A stretch of 23,956 bases of DNA, from positions 1 through 23,956 of the IMG/VR virus record IMGVR_UViG_3300042354_000024, one strand, 5' to 3'. Below are positions 5,431 to 12,710 of this stretch, piece by piece. Below the pieces are notes generated by a model. It was not told where the DNA came from. It ran no database searches and saw only the letters and a list, made by a program, of their open reading frames with translations. Source of the stretch: a virus. Each line of letters begins with the position of its first letter. Position 1 is the first letter of the stretch. A program made the translations under genes and the position numbers.

Positions 5431-5669
5431 TCGGATGGCGACCTAACCGCGAGGAATCGCGAGCGCGGAAACTGACCATGGCTTTTGGCAGAGGCTTTGC
5501 CAAGGGTTATGTGCAAGGCACAAAAGAAATGGCTGATTACCTGACTGAGCAGATTATTCACTCAATCAACCAGGATGCAGTCCTAAGAACGACAGTAGAT
5601 GTGGACACCATCGAGAGAGTCGTTGAGATTATCGAGGCGGTGAGGGACATTGGCAAAACACAGAGCTGA
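5427..5669 (+). CDS. Hypothetical protein, 80 aa
   Basis: ATG 5427 overlaps the previous stop (ATGA). The N-terminus is basic (MIGWRPNREESRARK), followed by FGRGFAKGYVQGTKEMADYL, which is similar in pattern to residues 8-20 of the 4832-5122 product and may reflect a shared small domain. The C-terminus is helical and acidic (DVDTIERVVEIIEAVRDIG). No catalytic motif is recognised. The coupled overlaps on both sides make the gene itself likely. Confidence 0.68.
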   Translation: MIGWRPNREESRARKLTMAFGRGFAKGYVQGTKEMADYLTEQIIHSINQDAVLRTTVDVDTIERVVEIIEAVRDIGKTQS

Positions 5670-5772
5670 AAGGCAACCGATCAACTGGCGCATCATGCGA
5701 GTTCATTGGGCATACAAGACACTAAGAATCAGGCGGGCGTTTTACACATTCTTGTTCAAGGTGTCACGATGA
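5650..5772 (+). CDS. Small basic protein, 40 aa
   Basis: TTG 5650 has GGTGAGGG immediately upstream, and the frame ends at TGA 5770-5772, overlapping the next ATG at 5769. The peptide MAKHRAERQPINWRIMRVHW and onwards is very basic and aromatic (many Arg/Lys, three Trp/Tyr-type residues), suggesting nucleic-acid or membrane-surface binding. It overlaps the previous gene by 20 nt. An alternative start is ATG 5695. The coupled overlap at 5769 is the best support. Function unknown. Confidence 0.5.
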   Translation: MAKHRAERQPINWRIMRVHWAYKTLRIRRAFYTFLFKVSR

Positions 5773-6092
5773 CTCACTTTACTAACGCTGATGAGCGAGA
5801 AATCTTTGACGCTATCTTGCTGCTCAAGGATGACGAGCGCGAGTGGTCGAGTGAGCTAGAAGCAATTAGGCGCAACCTTGCCAGATTGTTAGAAAGAATA
5901 ATGCAAGTCGAGTGGCACTACCTTGAGCCAGAAATCGGCGACTTAGCTCTAAACTTGATAAGAGAAACTGAAAGGGAAAACAATGCTCGAAGGACTAGCA
6001 CCACAGGTGAAGAAATCATCTTGCAAAGTAAGAACAATCCTGGAAACTCTGGACACCAAGGATCAAGCAATTCTTGTCAATGCCATAAGTAA
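5769..6092 (+). CDS. Hypothetical protein, 107 aa
   Basis: Start placed at ATG 5769, with AAGGTG about 7 nt upstream and coupled to the preceding stop; a further in-frame ATG at 5706 lies inside the previous gene and lacks a site. Residues 1-72 are helical and acidic (FTNADEREIFDAILLLKDDE, then LEAIRRNLARLLERI). The last 35-40 residues are polar and low in complexity (NNPGNSGHQGSSNSCQCHK) and overlap the next gene out of frame for 110 nt, so this tail may be poorly constrained. No family is recognised. Confidence 0.62.
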   Translation: MTHFTNADEREIFDAILLLKDDEREWSSELEAIRRNLARLLERIMQVEWHYLEPEIGDLALNLIRETERENNARRTSTTGEEIILQSKNNPGNSGHQGSSNSCQCHK

Positions 6093-6204
6093 TGACTCTT
6101 GGACAGCACCAGCACTAGCTAGGGAACTAACAGCCAGGGGTATCGCAATCAGCGAGAAGCCTATTCTGCTACACCGAAGGAAAGAGTGCAGCTGTGCTAG
6201 ATAA
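5983..6204 (+). CDS. Small HTH DNA-binding protein
   Basis: ATG 5983 has GAAAGGG 6-7 nt upstream. The 73-aa protein contains ILETLDTKDQAILVNAI (residues 19-35), SWTAPALARELTARGIAISE (39-58) and LLHRRKECSC (62-71). The pattern 'LD..D...L..AI....W....LA..L..RG...S...I..HR...C.C' is that of small actinophage helix-turn-helix proteins. It probably binds DNA and may regulate neighbouring genes. Its first 110 nt overlap the previous gene in another frame. It overlaps the phosphoesterase gene by 11 nt. Confidence 0.8.
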   Translation: MLEGLAPQVKKSSCKVRTILETLDTKDQAILVNAISNDSWTAPALARELTARGIAISEKPILLHRRKECSCAR

Positions 6205-7339
6205 CTTGGAACCAGCACCAAAAGTAGAAACGCCTAAAGAGTACCGACCTGCCTTTGAGTTTGACGGCAACGAGGGTTGGGCTCAGTTACCAGCAACATC
6301 AGGTGTACCTAGCTTTGATGACTTCCTAACCCAACAGGGCTTTGATCCAGATGAGTTTGAGGTCACCGGCACACCACGCACATCACGCTGGCAACGCTAT
6401 GACGGCGAGTGGCTATCAAGCTATCGCTTTACATTCAGACGCAGGGTTGCAAACCTTGACCTGCCATTGCTTTACTCACAAGCCAAGAAAGCCTACAAGC
6501 CTAAGAAAGACTTCAGAACGACTTCTGAAAAGGCTCTAGTGATTCTTTGGTCTGACTTACAGGTTGGCAAGGTTGACCACCGAGGCGGCATCGAAGCCAT
6601 GATTGCCAGAGTAGAGGAAACAAAAGAAAAGCTAACTGTTCTGCTCAAGCGAGAGAAGCCAGCCAAGGTTATCTTTGTTGACTTAGGTGACACAGTAGAG
6701 GGCTTTGACAATGCAGGTGGCAATCAGCTCCAGAGCAATGACCTAAGCCCGATGCAACAGGTTGACATCGCAACTACCTTAGCTTGGGACCACTTGAAGC
6801 TACTTGCTCAATACAGCAACGACATCACCTACGCATCAGTTGGCTCGAACCATTGCCAATGGCGTGTCAGGGGTAAGCAGCAAGGCACACCAACCGATGA
6901 CTGGGGTATCCACATCGGGCGCACACTTGCAAGGCTGGCAAAAGAAACAGAGATGCCCATCAAGTTTTACGAACCTCAAAAGCATGACGAGTCTTTAGCA
7001 ATAGACATCTTTGACGACCAGTTCCACATACTCGGCATCTGGCATGGACACCAAAGCCCTAGACCAGACCAAGTGCCTACATGGTGGCGACAGCAAGCCT
7101 TTGGTAAGCAACCTGTTGGAGATGCAACCATCGGGGTATCTGGACACTTCCACCATCTCAGAGTCTTAGAGCTTGGCTCAACCTCAAGAGGATCATCGCG
7201 CTTTTGGATTCAGGCAAGCACTATGGACAACGGCTCAGGCTGGTGGAAATTGCGCTCAGGCGAGGACTCGGTGCCAGGCTTAGTGACCTTTGTGCTTGAC
7301 AAGGGCGTTGACTTCACCGGAACTGTTTACAAGCTATGA
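6194..7339 (+). CDS. Calcineurin-like metallophosphoesterase
   Basis: GTG 6194 follows AAGGAAAGAG. The 381-aa protein carries the phosphoesterase metal motifs in order: SDLQVGK (120-126, the usual second-position His replaced by Gln), DLGDTVEG (163-170), GSNHCQW (217-223), WHGHQ (283-287) and GHFHHL (317-322). Residues 1-110 are a phage-specific extension with a region resembling a beta-rich recognition domain (TSRWQRYDGEW). Such two-metal enzymes hydrolyse phosphoester bonds in nucleotides, nucleic acids or proteins; the substrate here is unknown. The Gln version of the first motif is common in phage members. It lies between an HTH gene and DNA methyltransferases, so a DNA-related job is plausible. 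Confidence 0.92.
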   Translation: MLDNLEPAPKVETPKEYRPAFEFDGNEGWAQLPATSGVPSFDDFLTQQGFDPDEFEVTGTPRTSRWQRYDGEWLSSYRFTFRRRVANLDLPLLYSQAKKAYKPKKDFRTTSEKALVILWSDLQVGKVDHRGGIEAMIARVEETKEKLTVLLKREKPAKVIFVDLGDTVEGFDNAGGNQLQSNDLSPMQQVDIATTLAWDHLKLLAQYSNDITYASVGSNHCQWRVRGKQQGTPTDDWGIHIGRTLARLAKETEMPIKFYEPQKHDESLAIDIFDDQFHILGIWHGHQSPRPDQVPTWWRQQAFGKQPVGDATIGVSGHFHHLRVLELGSTSRGSSRFWIQASTMDNGSGWWKLRSGEDSVPGLVTFVLDKGVDFTGTVYKL

Positions 7340-7920
7340 AAATCGGCAGCTTATTCAGCGGCTACGGCGGTCTTGACTTAGCTGTAACAAAGCTGACAGG
7401 CGCTGAGGTTGCTTGGCACTGTGAGTGGGAAGCTGCACCAAGCCAGATACTTGAGGCACACTTTCCAGGCGTTCCAAACTATCGAGATGTTAGCGAGGTT
7501 GACTTCACACAAGTTGAGCCAGTTGACATACTCACAGGCGGCTTTCCTTGTCAGGATTTATCTCTGGCAGGTAAGCGAGCAGGATTACAGGATGGAACTC
7601 GCTCAGGCTTATGGTCAGAGTTCTATCGAGCAATACAAGAAATAAAACCAAAGCTAGTCATCATCGAAAATGTTAGGGGTTTACTAAGTGCAAAAGCCAA
7701 CAATGGTATGGAATACACAGATGAAGTATTGGGAACACTCAACGGAAAGCCAGCTCTTAGAGCTATCGGAGCCGTTCTTGGGGACTTGGCAGACATCGGG
7801 TACGATGCTCGATGGTCAGGTGTACGAGCTAGTGATGCCGGCGCACCACACCAACGATTCAGAGTCTTTATCCTCGCCTACCCAGCGGCCGCAGGGCCTA
7901 CCAACACCCACAGTTTCTGA
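7336..7920 (+). CDS. C5-cytosine DNA methyltransferase, N-terminal part (frameshifted)
   Basis: ATG 7336 overlaps the previous stop. The 194-aa frame has motif I (SLFSGYGGLDLA, 5-16), motif IV with the catalytic cysteine (GGFPCQDLS, 68-76, Cys72), motif VI (ENVRG, 111-115) and motif VIII (QRFRVFI, 173-179). It then runs into a stop at 7918-7920, just where the target-recognition region should begin. The rest of the enzyme continues in the +1 frame (next entry). Removing one G from GGG at 7894-7896 would join them as AYPAAAG-LPTPTVSD. As sequenced, the protein lacks its recognition domain and motifs IX-X and should be inactive alone. Whether this is a real mutation, a sequencing error or a recoding site cannot be decided here. 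Confidence 0.88.
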   Translation: MKIGSLFSGYGGLDLAVTKLTGAEVAWHCEWEAAPSQILEAHFPGVPNYRDVSEVDFTQVEPVDILTGGFPCQDLSLAGKRAGLQDGTRSGLWSEFYRAIQEIKPKLVIIENVRGLLSAKANNGMEYTDEVLGTLNGKPALRAIGAVLGDLADIGYDARWSGVRASDAGAPHQRFRVFILAYPAAAGPTNTHSF

Positions 7921-8500
7921 CCAATACACAGGCAACTTTTCAAGTACACAACAATCTCCAGGATCAATGCATTTATTTACATTAGCTCAAGTATTTCATA
8001 AATTAGATTTGTTTATGACACCAGTTGCGACAGAGGGAACTAAAGCACCATCACAGCAAACAAGCAAAACAAAAAGCAAGACAGGTCAAGTATGGCTGTC
8101 GAATCAAGCCAAGGATATATCATTGCTTCCAACTGCAACGGCAATACAAAGCCGGAACATCACATCAGGTAGACAACCAGATTCAAAGCACCACTCGGGA
8201 ACTACTTTGCATGATGTTGCTTACTTAGGGAGCTGGGGTAAGTTTGAGCCAGCCATAAGACGCTGGGAAGCTATCATCGGCAGACCAGCACCAGAGCCAA
8301 CGAAGCCAGACGGCAAAGAAGGAAACCATAGGCTCTCATCTAAGTTCACAGAGTGGATGATGGGACTACCTGACGGCTGGATAACAGACATCGGACTAAA
8401 GCGTAACGATGAACTCAAAGCCTGTGGCAACGGAGTAGTTCCTCAGCAAGCAGAGCTAGCCCTTAGCTTGCTAGGCATCAAGGAGATACTAGAGAGATGA
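7835..8500 (+). CDS. C5-cytosine DNA methyltransferase, C-terminal part (frameshifted)
   Basis: The homologous part begins near 7895 (GLPTPTVSDQYTG) in the frame +1 to the N-terminal half; ATG 7835 is merely the nearest upstream in-frame start, and the frame itself is open from earlier. The segment holds the target-recognition region (LPTATA, then PAIRRWEAIIGRPAPEPT), LSSKFTEWMMGLPDGWITD and motif X (LKACGNGVVPQQAELAL). These are standard ends of actinophage C5 methyltransferases. The frame ends with an ATGA overlap into the next methyltransferase. Codon use is like the neighbours, so the break looks recent. It might be translated only as part of a frameshift product. Confidence 0.75.
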   Translation: MPAHHTNDSESLSSPTQRPQGLPTPTVSDQYTGNFSSTQQSPGSMHLFTLAQVFHKLDLFMTPVATEGTKAPSQQTSKTKSKTGQVWLSNQAKDISLLPTATAIQSRNITSGRQPDSKHHSGTTLHDVAYLGSWGKFEPAIRRWEAIIGRPAPEPTKPDGKEGNHRLSSKFTEWMMGLPDGWITDIGLKRNDELKACGNGVVPQQAELALSLLGIKEILER

Positions 8501-10119
8501 CCTACCAAATACTCAAAGGCAACAGCCTAGACCTACTACCAACACTTGCCGACAACAGCATAGATGCCATAGTCACCGACCCACCTTACGGACTAGGCAA
8601 CCCTGACCCTGATTACATCATCAAGGCAATACAACTCTGGGCATCAGGTGATCGCGCTCACATACCTGAAGGCAAGGGATTCATGGGTAAGTCTTGGGAT
8701 TCCTTTGTGCCACCACCTGCTATCTGGGATGAGTGCCTAAGAGTGCTAAAGCCAGGTGGACACTTGCTTGCCTTTGCTGGGACTCGAACCTATGACCTTA
8801 TGGGTATCTCTATCAGGATGGCAGGGTTTGAGATTAGGGATTCAATCGGGTGGGTGTATGGGTCAGGATTCCCTAAGTCGCTTGATGTTAGCAAGGCGAT
8901 TGACAAGGGACAAGGGCAAAACTTACAGAGGCAGTTGCAGTTTGTAAACTGGATGAGAACCACAGGCCTAAAGCAGCAACAGATAAACACCATTATTGGC
9001 AAGGCAGATGTTGGGTCACACTACCTAAGACTTGACCAGCCAGCGATTGCAACCGCAGACCTGTTTGACAAGCTACGCCCTTACTTGCCAGAAGTGCCAG
9101 AGGAAATAGAAAGACTTGTTGCTGAACGCACAGGGATTGAGTGGAGTGAATACAAAAATCGCAAAGTTGTTGGCAAAACTTTATCTGGTGGTGCCAAAGC
9201 TTGGGCCAATGGTGCAAACAATAAAGACAAAGGCAATAATGATTACACTGGTCAACAAGAATGGGACATCACTGCCCCAGCAACACCTGAAGCAAAACAA
9301 TGGCAAGGATGGGGAACAGCACTAAAGCCAGCACTCGAACCAATAGTCGTTGCTCGCAAACCCCTTATTGGAACAGTTGCCGAGAATGTCCTAACTCATG
9401 GAACAGGTGGGCTAAACATTGATGCCAGCAGGATAGGGAGCGATCAAAACAAGATAAACACTTATGACAAACGTGGCCCTTTTGGGGACAGTCAAGAGGG
9501 AAACGAATACACAAGTAAGACAGTTCAAGGCAGATGGCCTGCAAACCTAATCCTTGACGAATACACAGCAGAGCTACTTGATGAGCAGAGTGGGACAAGC
9601 AAAAGCCAAGGTGGTCGGATAGGCAAGAAGGAAACCTCCAACATTGACTTTGGGTTGTCAGGCAATTACAGCAAAGGTGATCCTGGGTTTGGCGATACAG
9701 GTGGAGCATCTCGATTCTTTTATGTAGCTAAAGCATCAAAGCGTGATAGGAACGAGGGGCTTGAGGAACTAGAGGCAACAAGAATCTGGGACACGAGCCG
9801 CAAGCCTGAGAACATTGGTAGCAATACGCCTCAGAATCGCTCCACACAACCACGCCAAAACTTTCACCCAACAGTAAAACCAACCGAGCTAATGAGATAC
9901 CTAGTCAAGCTCATCACACCACCAGGCGGCACAGTTCTTGATCCGTTCACCGGCTCAGGCTCAACAGGTAAGGCAGCAATCCTTGAGGGCTTTGACTTCA
10001 TCGGCATCGAGCTAACCGAGGACTACTGGCCCATCATCGAGGGCAGACTAAAACACGCTGAAGCCAAGGTTGCCGAGGCAAAAGAAAAGATAGAAGCCCA
10101 ACCTCAAGGATTATTCTGA
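8497..10119 (+). CDS. Beta-class DNA amino-methyltransferase (N6-adenine or N4-cytosine)
   Basis: In this 540-aa protein the catalytic motif IV VTDPPYGLG (26-34) precedes the AdoMet-binding motif I DPFTGSGST (482-490), the order that defines the beta class. HPTVKPTELMRYL just before motif I is typical of the class. DPPY favours N6-adenine, but N4-cytosine is not excluded. The protein is much longer than the usual 250-350 aa. Residues about 130-215 form an insertion with an HTH-like part (WMRTTGLKQQQINTIIG) that may read the target site. Residues about 290-430 form a second variable region. No restriction enzyme is nearby, so it is an orphan enzyme, probably shielding phage DNA. The C-terminus is a charged helix (KHAEAKVAEAKEKIEA). 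Confidence 0.94.
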   Translation: MTYQILKGNSLDLLPTLADNSIDAIVTDPPYGLGNPDPDYIIKAIQLWASGDRAHIPEGKGFMGKSWDSFVPPPAIWDECLRVLKPGGHLLAFAGTRTYDLMGISIRMAGFEIRDSIGWVYGSGFPKSLDVSKAIDKGQGQNLQRQLQFVNWMRTTGLKQQQINTIIGKADVGSHYLRLDQPAIATADLFDKLRPYLPEVPEEIERLVAERTGIEWSEYKNRKVVGKTLSGGAKAWANGANNKDKGNNDYTGQQEWDITAPATPEAKQWQGWGTALKPALEPIVVARKPLIGTVAENVLTHGTGGLNIDASRIGSDQNKINTYDKRGPFGDSQEGNEYTSKTVQGRWPANLILDEYTAELLDEQSGTSKSQGGRIGKKETSNIDFGLSGNYSKGDPGFGDTGGASRFFYVAKASKRDRNEGLEELEATRIWDTSRKPENIGSNTPQNRSTQPRQNFHPTVKPTELMRYLVKLITPPGGTVLDPFTGSGSTGKAAILEGFDFIGIELTEDYWPIIEGRLKHAEAKVAEAKEKIEAQPQGLF

Positions 10120-10292
10120 TGCCTACTTACGATTACAAATGCAAGACCTGTGACCTCAAGATGTCAGTCATAAGAAAGATAGACGAGCCAGATAGAACAC
10201 CACTCTGTGCCAACTGTGTCAAAGACTTAGTGAGAGTGTATGACCCACCAGCAGTTACCTTCATGGGTATCGGTTGGGGTAAAGATGCTTAG
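10119..10292 (+). CDS. FmdB-type zinc-ribbon protein, 57 aa
   Basis: ATG 10119 shares a base with the TGA of the methyltransferase gene. The product MPTYDYKCKTCDLKMSVIRK onwards has CxxC at residues 8-11 and a second CxxC (CANC, about 35-38), then RVYDPPAVTFMGIGWGKD. This is the FmdB/putative regulatory zinc-ribbon family pattern (MPTY.Y.C..C ... PAV.F.G.GF). Such ribbons occur in many actinophages close to the terminase genes. They probably bind nucleic acid or protein. The last 8 nt overlap the next gene. Confidence 0.85.
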   Translation: MPTYDYKCKTCDLKMSVIRKIDEPDRTPLCANCVKDLVRVYDPPAVTFMGIGWGKDA

Positions 10293-10614
10293 GTTTCCAA
10301 AACCATGCCTAGTGTGTGGGGTACTAACCAAGGGACTGAGTAGGTGTGATACACACCAAGCTGATTGGCAAGCAGTAGAAAACCTAAGACTGAAAGACAT
10401 GAAGGCTAGGCGGCCCAACCTGTATGACAACAACTACCGCAAGAGGGCTAGGGTAGTACGCCAGTCGGCTTTGTATTGTCATCTGTGTAACGAACCAGCA
10501 AGAAGAAATGATCCATTTACAGCAGACCACATCATTGCTGGAGATAAAGAAAGCCCATTAGCTGCCGCTCACAGGTCTTGTAACAGTCGTAGAGGGAATA
10601 AGCCCATTGAATAG
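10285..10614 (+). CDS. HNH endonuclease next to terminase
   Basis: ATG 10285 was chosen because it follows GGTTGGGG and couples with the previous stop; a longer in-frame reading from 10240 lies within the zinc-ribbon gene. The 109-aa protein has a first zinc pair (CLVCG), then NNYRKRARVVRQ, a second pair CHLCNE, the catalytic ADHIIAGDKESPLAAAHRSCNSRRGNK. The latter is the D-H...N...H..CN.R.G HNH signature (residues about 83-107). HNH proteins encoded beside TerS/TerL in HK97-type phages work with terminase in cutting concatemers at cos. The location directly before the terminase genes supports the same role here. Confidence 0.93.
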   Translation: MLRFPKPCLVCGVLTKGLSRCDTHQADWQAVENLRLKDMKARRPNLYDNNYRKRARVVRQSALYCHLCNEPARRNDPFTADHIIAGDKESPLAAAHRSCNSRRGNKPIE

Positions 10615-10752
10615 TCAGATAAGCCCTGTACAGGCCCCCTACCGCCTTACTGGGGGGTGGGTAGGAAGTCAGGTAAACACAGGGACCTATCACCCCGACC
10701 AAATGCTTCTGTGCATCTCCGCAGTTCAAAACCATCGGGGTAAGCTAGAGCT
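10615..10752 (+). other. Non-coding gap with inverted repeats; packaging-site candidate
   Basis: This 138-nt gap between HNH and TerS contains several pairings: the 10-bp palindrome CCTGTACAGG (10625-10634), CCCCC/GGGGG (10635-10639/10652-10657), the alternative CCTACC/GGTAGG (10638-10643/10660-10665), ATGC/GCAT around a short loop, and CCCCGA/TCGGGG (10693-10698/10735-10740). No coding frame or T-run is seen. In cos phages the cleavage site and TerS-binding repeats commonly lie exactly here. The exact cut and overhang cannot be read from sequence. Confidence 0.45.
10741..10746 (+). promoter_or_regulatory. -10 box for leaderless terS transcript
   Basis: TAAGCT ends exactly 6 nt before ATG 10753, the spacing expected when transcription starts at the start codon. 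No Shine-Dalgarno is present at the usual distance. The same hexamer and spacing recur before the tail chaperone gene at 21149. No clear -35 is visible. Confidence 0.45.
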
Positions 10753-11193
10753 ATGCCAAACCCACCTAAGCCAGCCGAGCTAAACATCCTTCAAGGCAAT
10801 CCAAGCAAGCGAGCAATACGCACAAATGACGCTATTGCCCCCCTTGAATACGGCTACATTGAGCCACCTGTTGAGCTTGGTGAAGTAGGCAAGCAGTTCT
10901 GGGATTCAATCTTTGGAGCCGGTGAACTTTGGATTAGCATCAAGACCGACACGCAACTTGTCCAGCTTGTCTGTGAGCAGCTAGATAGGCGAGAGCTAAT
11001 CAAGCAACAGATTCAAGCTGACCCAACTGACCCGACCTGGTACAGACAAGCTAATGAGGTAGAAAAAGCCATTGTGACTGGACTTAGCTTGTTAGGCTTT
11101 AGCCCATCCGACAGGACACGCCTTGGTTTGGTATCAGCGAAGACTAAGACCAAGCTAGAGGAAATCATTGCTAAGCGACAAGCCAAACAGTAG
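10753..11193 (+). CDS. terS: Terminase small subunit
   Basis: The 146-aa protein starts MPNPPKPAELNILQGNPSKR, the basic lead of P27-type small terminases (phage terminase small subunit with '.G.P..R'). A central helical region (VGKQFWDSIFGAGEL, then TDTQLVQLVCEQLDRRELI) is followed by FSPSDRTRLGLVSAKTKTKLEEI, the family's C-terminal signature. It recognises phage DNA and hands it to the large subunit. It overlaps TerL by 26 nt. It has no good Shine-Dalgarno but a TANNNT box 6 nt upstream. Confidence 0.93.
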   Translation: MPNPPKPAELNILQGNPSKRAIRTNDAIAPLEYGYIEPPVELGEVGKQFWDSIFGAGELWISIKTDTQLVQLVCEQLDRRELIKQQIQADPTDPTWYRQANEVEKAIVTGLSLLGFSPSDRTRLGLVSAKTKTKLEEIIAKRQAKQ

Positions 11194-12703
11194 CTGGCCC
11201 CCACGCTGGCTGACCCCTGTACCCCAAAAGGCTATTGACAAAGGTGACGGCGATTTAGCCATTGAGTTTGCTGAGGCATTTGGCACTATCGGTAAAGACG
11301 GAATTGCTGGTCGAACAGGTGAAGCACTAAGACTAAGACCTTGGCAAAAAGAGCTTGTTAAACGCATCTTTGCCAGAGATGAAAATAATGGACTTAGAGC
11401 GCAAGTGGCCTTGGTTGGAACTCCACGCAAATCAGGCAAAAGCGCATTGGCATCAACGCTGGCTCTTTACAGTCTTATCGCTGAGGGTATTGAGGGTGCT
11501 GAAGTTGTGGTTGCTGCTGCCGAAAAGGAACAGGCTCGAATCATCTTTGGTGAAGCAAAGCGTATGGTTGAGGCCAGCGAGCTTTCTCAAATGTGTACTG
11601 TTTATCGAGATGCAATCTATGTGCCAAGCACTAACTCTGTAATGAAGGTTTTGTCTGCTGAGGCCTACTCAAAAGAGGGCCTAAATATCTCTAGGGCTGT
11701 GGTGGATGAAATCCATGCTCACAAGAATCGGGAACTTTTTGATGTACTTTCTAACGCTATGGGTAACCGAGGCAAGCTTGCTCAACTACTAGCAGTAACA
11801 ACTGCTGGTCAAAAGACAGACATGACGGGGCAAGATTCTATTGCTTATTATCTTTACCAATACGGCAAAAGAGTGGCAACAGGCGAGATAGATGACCCTG
11901 CCTTTTTTATGTCTTGGTGGGAAGCAGAGCCAGAGGCAGACCACAGACTTGAAACAACTTGGGAATCAGCCAACCCTGGATACAACGATCTAGTTTCTAA
12001 GGATGACTTTGCCTCAGCAGTAAATAGGACACCTGAGCCAGAGTTTAGAACCAAGCGACTCAACCAATGGGTTAGCTCGCTCAATGCTTGGCTACCAAAC
12101 GGCAAGTGGGAAACCCTTGATGCAGACATTGAGCTTGACCCTGACCAGCCGGTCATTGTTGGCTTTGACGGCTCGTTCAATGGCGACTGCACAGCCCTGA
12201 CTTATTGCACTATCCCTAAAGATGATGAATTGCCACACATCGGACTTATTAGAGTTTGGGAAAAGAAGCCAGAGGATACCGATGACTGGCGTGTTAGCAC
12301 CTCTGAGGTTGAGGATGAGATTATCCAATTTTGCCAGAAATACAATGTAAAAGAAATAGCCTGTGACCCTTACCGCTGGCAACGCACAATGGAAGCCCTA
12401 CAAGAGCTGGGCTTTCCAATAGTCGAATACAACTCAGGATCACCATCTCGGATGGTCCCAGCTTGCTCAAAACTCTACACAGCAGTAACCGAGGGCAACC
12501 TAACTCACGATGGCAACCCAATCCTTACTAGGCACCTATCTAACACAGTTATCAAGACAGACCGCTTAGGACCAAGAATTGTAAAAGAGCATAGAGGCTC
12601 ACCGCGCAAGATTGACGCTGCTGTCGCGGCTGTCATAGCCTTTGATAGAGCAACTGTTGGTAGAGTAGAGGATGAGCAACTGAGTCCTCAATTCTTTATT
12701 TAG
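11168..12703 (+). CDS. terL: Terminase large subunit
   Basis: TTG 11168 has AGAGGAA just upstream. In 511 aa the packaging ATPase carries Walker A VGTPRKSGKS (83-92), Walker B AVVDEIHAH (177-185, acidic pair D180-E181) and a coupling region TTAG (211-214). The RNase H-like nuclease domain begins at VIVGFDGSFNGD (329-340, D334), with CDPYRWQ (D400) and RKIDAAVAAV (D483) completing the acidic triad. It cuts concatemeric DNA and pumps it into the prohead through the portal. No intein or break is seen. Genes on both sides (HNH, TerS, portal) fit. Confidence 0.97.
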   Translation: MLSDKPNSSWPPRWLTPVPQKAIDKGDGDLAIEFAEAFGTIGKDGIAGRTGEALRLRPWQKELVKRIFARDENNGLRAQVALVGTPRKSGKSALASTLALYSLIAEGIEGAEVVVAAAEKEQARIIFGEAKRMVEASELSQMCTVYRDAIYVPSTNSVMKVLSAEAYSKEGLNISRAVVDEIHAHKNRELFDVLSNAMGNRGKLAQLLAVTTAGQKTDMTGQDSIAYYLYQYGKRVATGEIDDPAFFMSWWEAEPEADHRLETTWESANPGYNDLVSKDDFASAVNRTPEPEFRTKRLNQWVSSLNAWLPNGKWETLDADIELDPDQPVIVGFDGSFNGDCTALTYCTIPKDDELPHIGLIRVWEKKPEDTDDWRVSTSEVEDEIIQFCQKYNVKEIACDPYRWQRTMEALQELGFPIVEYNSGSPSRMVPACSKLYTAVTEGNLTHDGNPILTRHLSNTVIKTDRLGPRIVKEHRGSPRKIDAAVAAVIAFDRATVGRVEDEQLSPQFFI

Positions 12704-12710
12704 GTTGGTA

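Noticed and set aside
6342-6539. 65-aa frame within the phosphoesterase gene
   Set aside because: Out-of-frame shadow of the 381-aa gene with no own ribosome-binding site.
7881-7900. Canonical programmed frameshift in the C5 methyltransferase
   Set aside because: The shift needed is +1 (or -2); there is no X XXY YYZ heptamer for -1 and no clear +1 signal such as a slow codon at a stop. A one-base run-length change is simpler.
8893-9000. Intein or intron in the amino-methyltransferase
   Set aside because: The long insertion has no Cys/Ser splice start, no HN end and keeps one open frame with an HTH-like look; it is better seen as a recognition domain.
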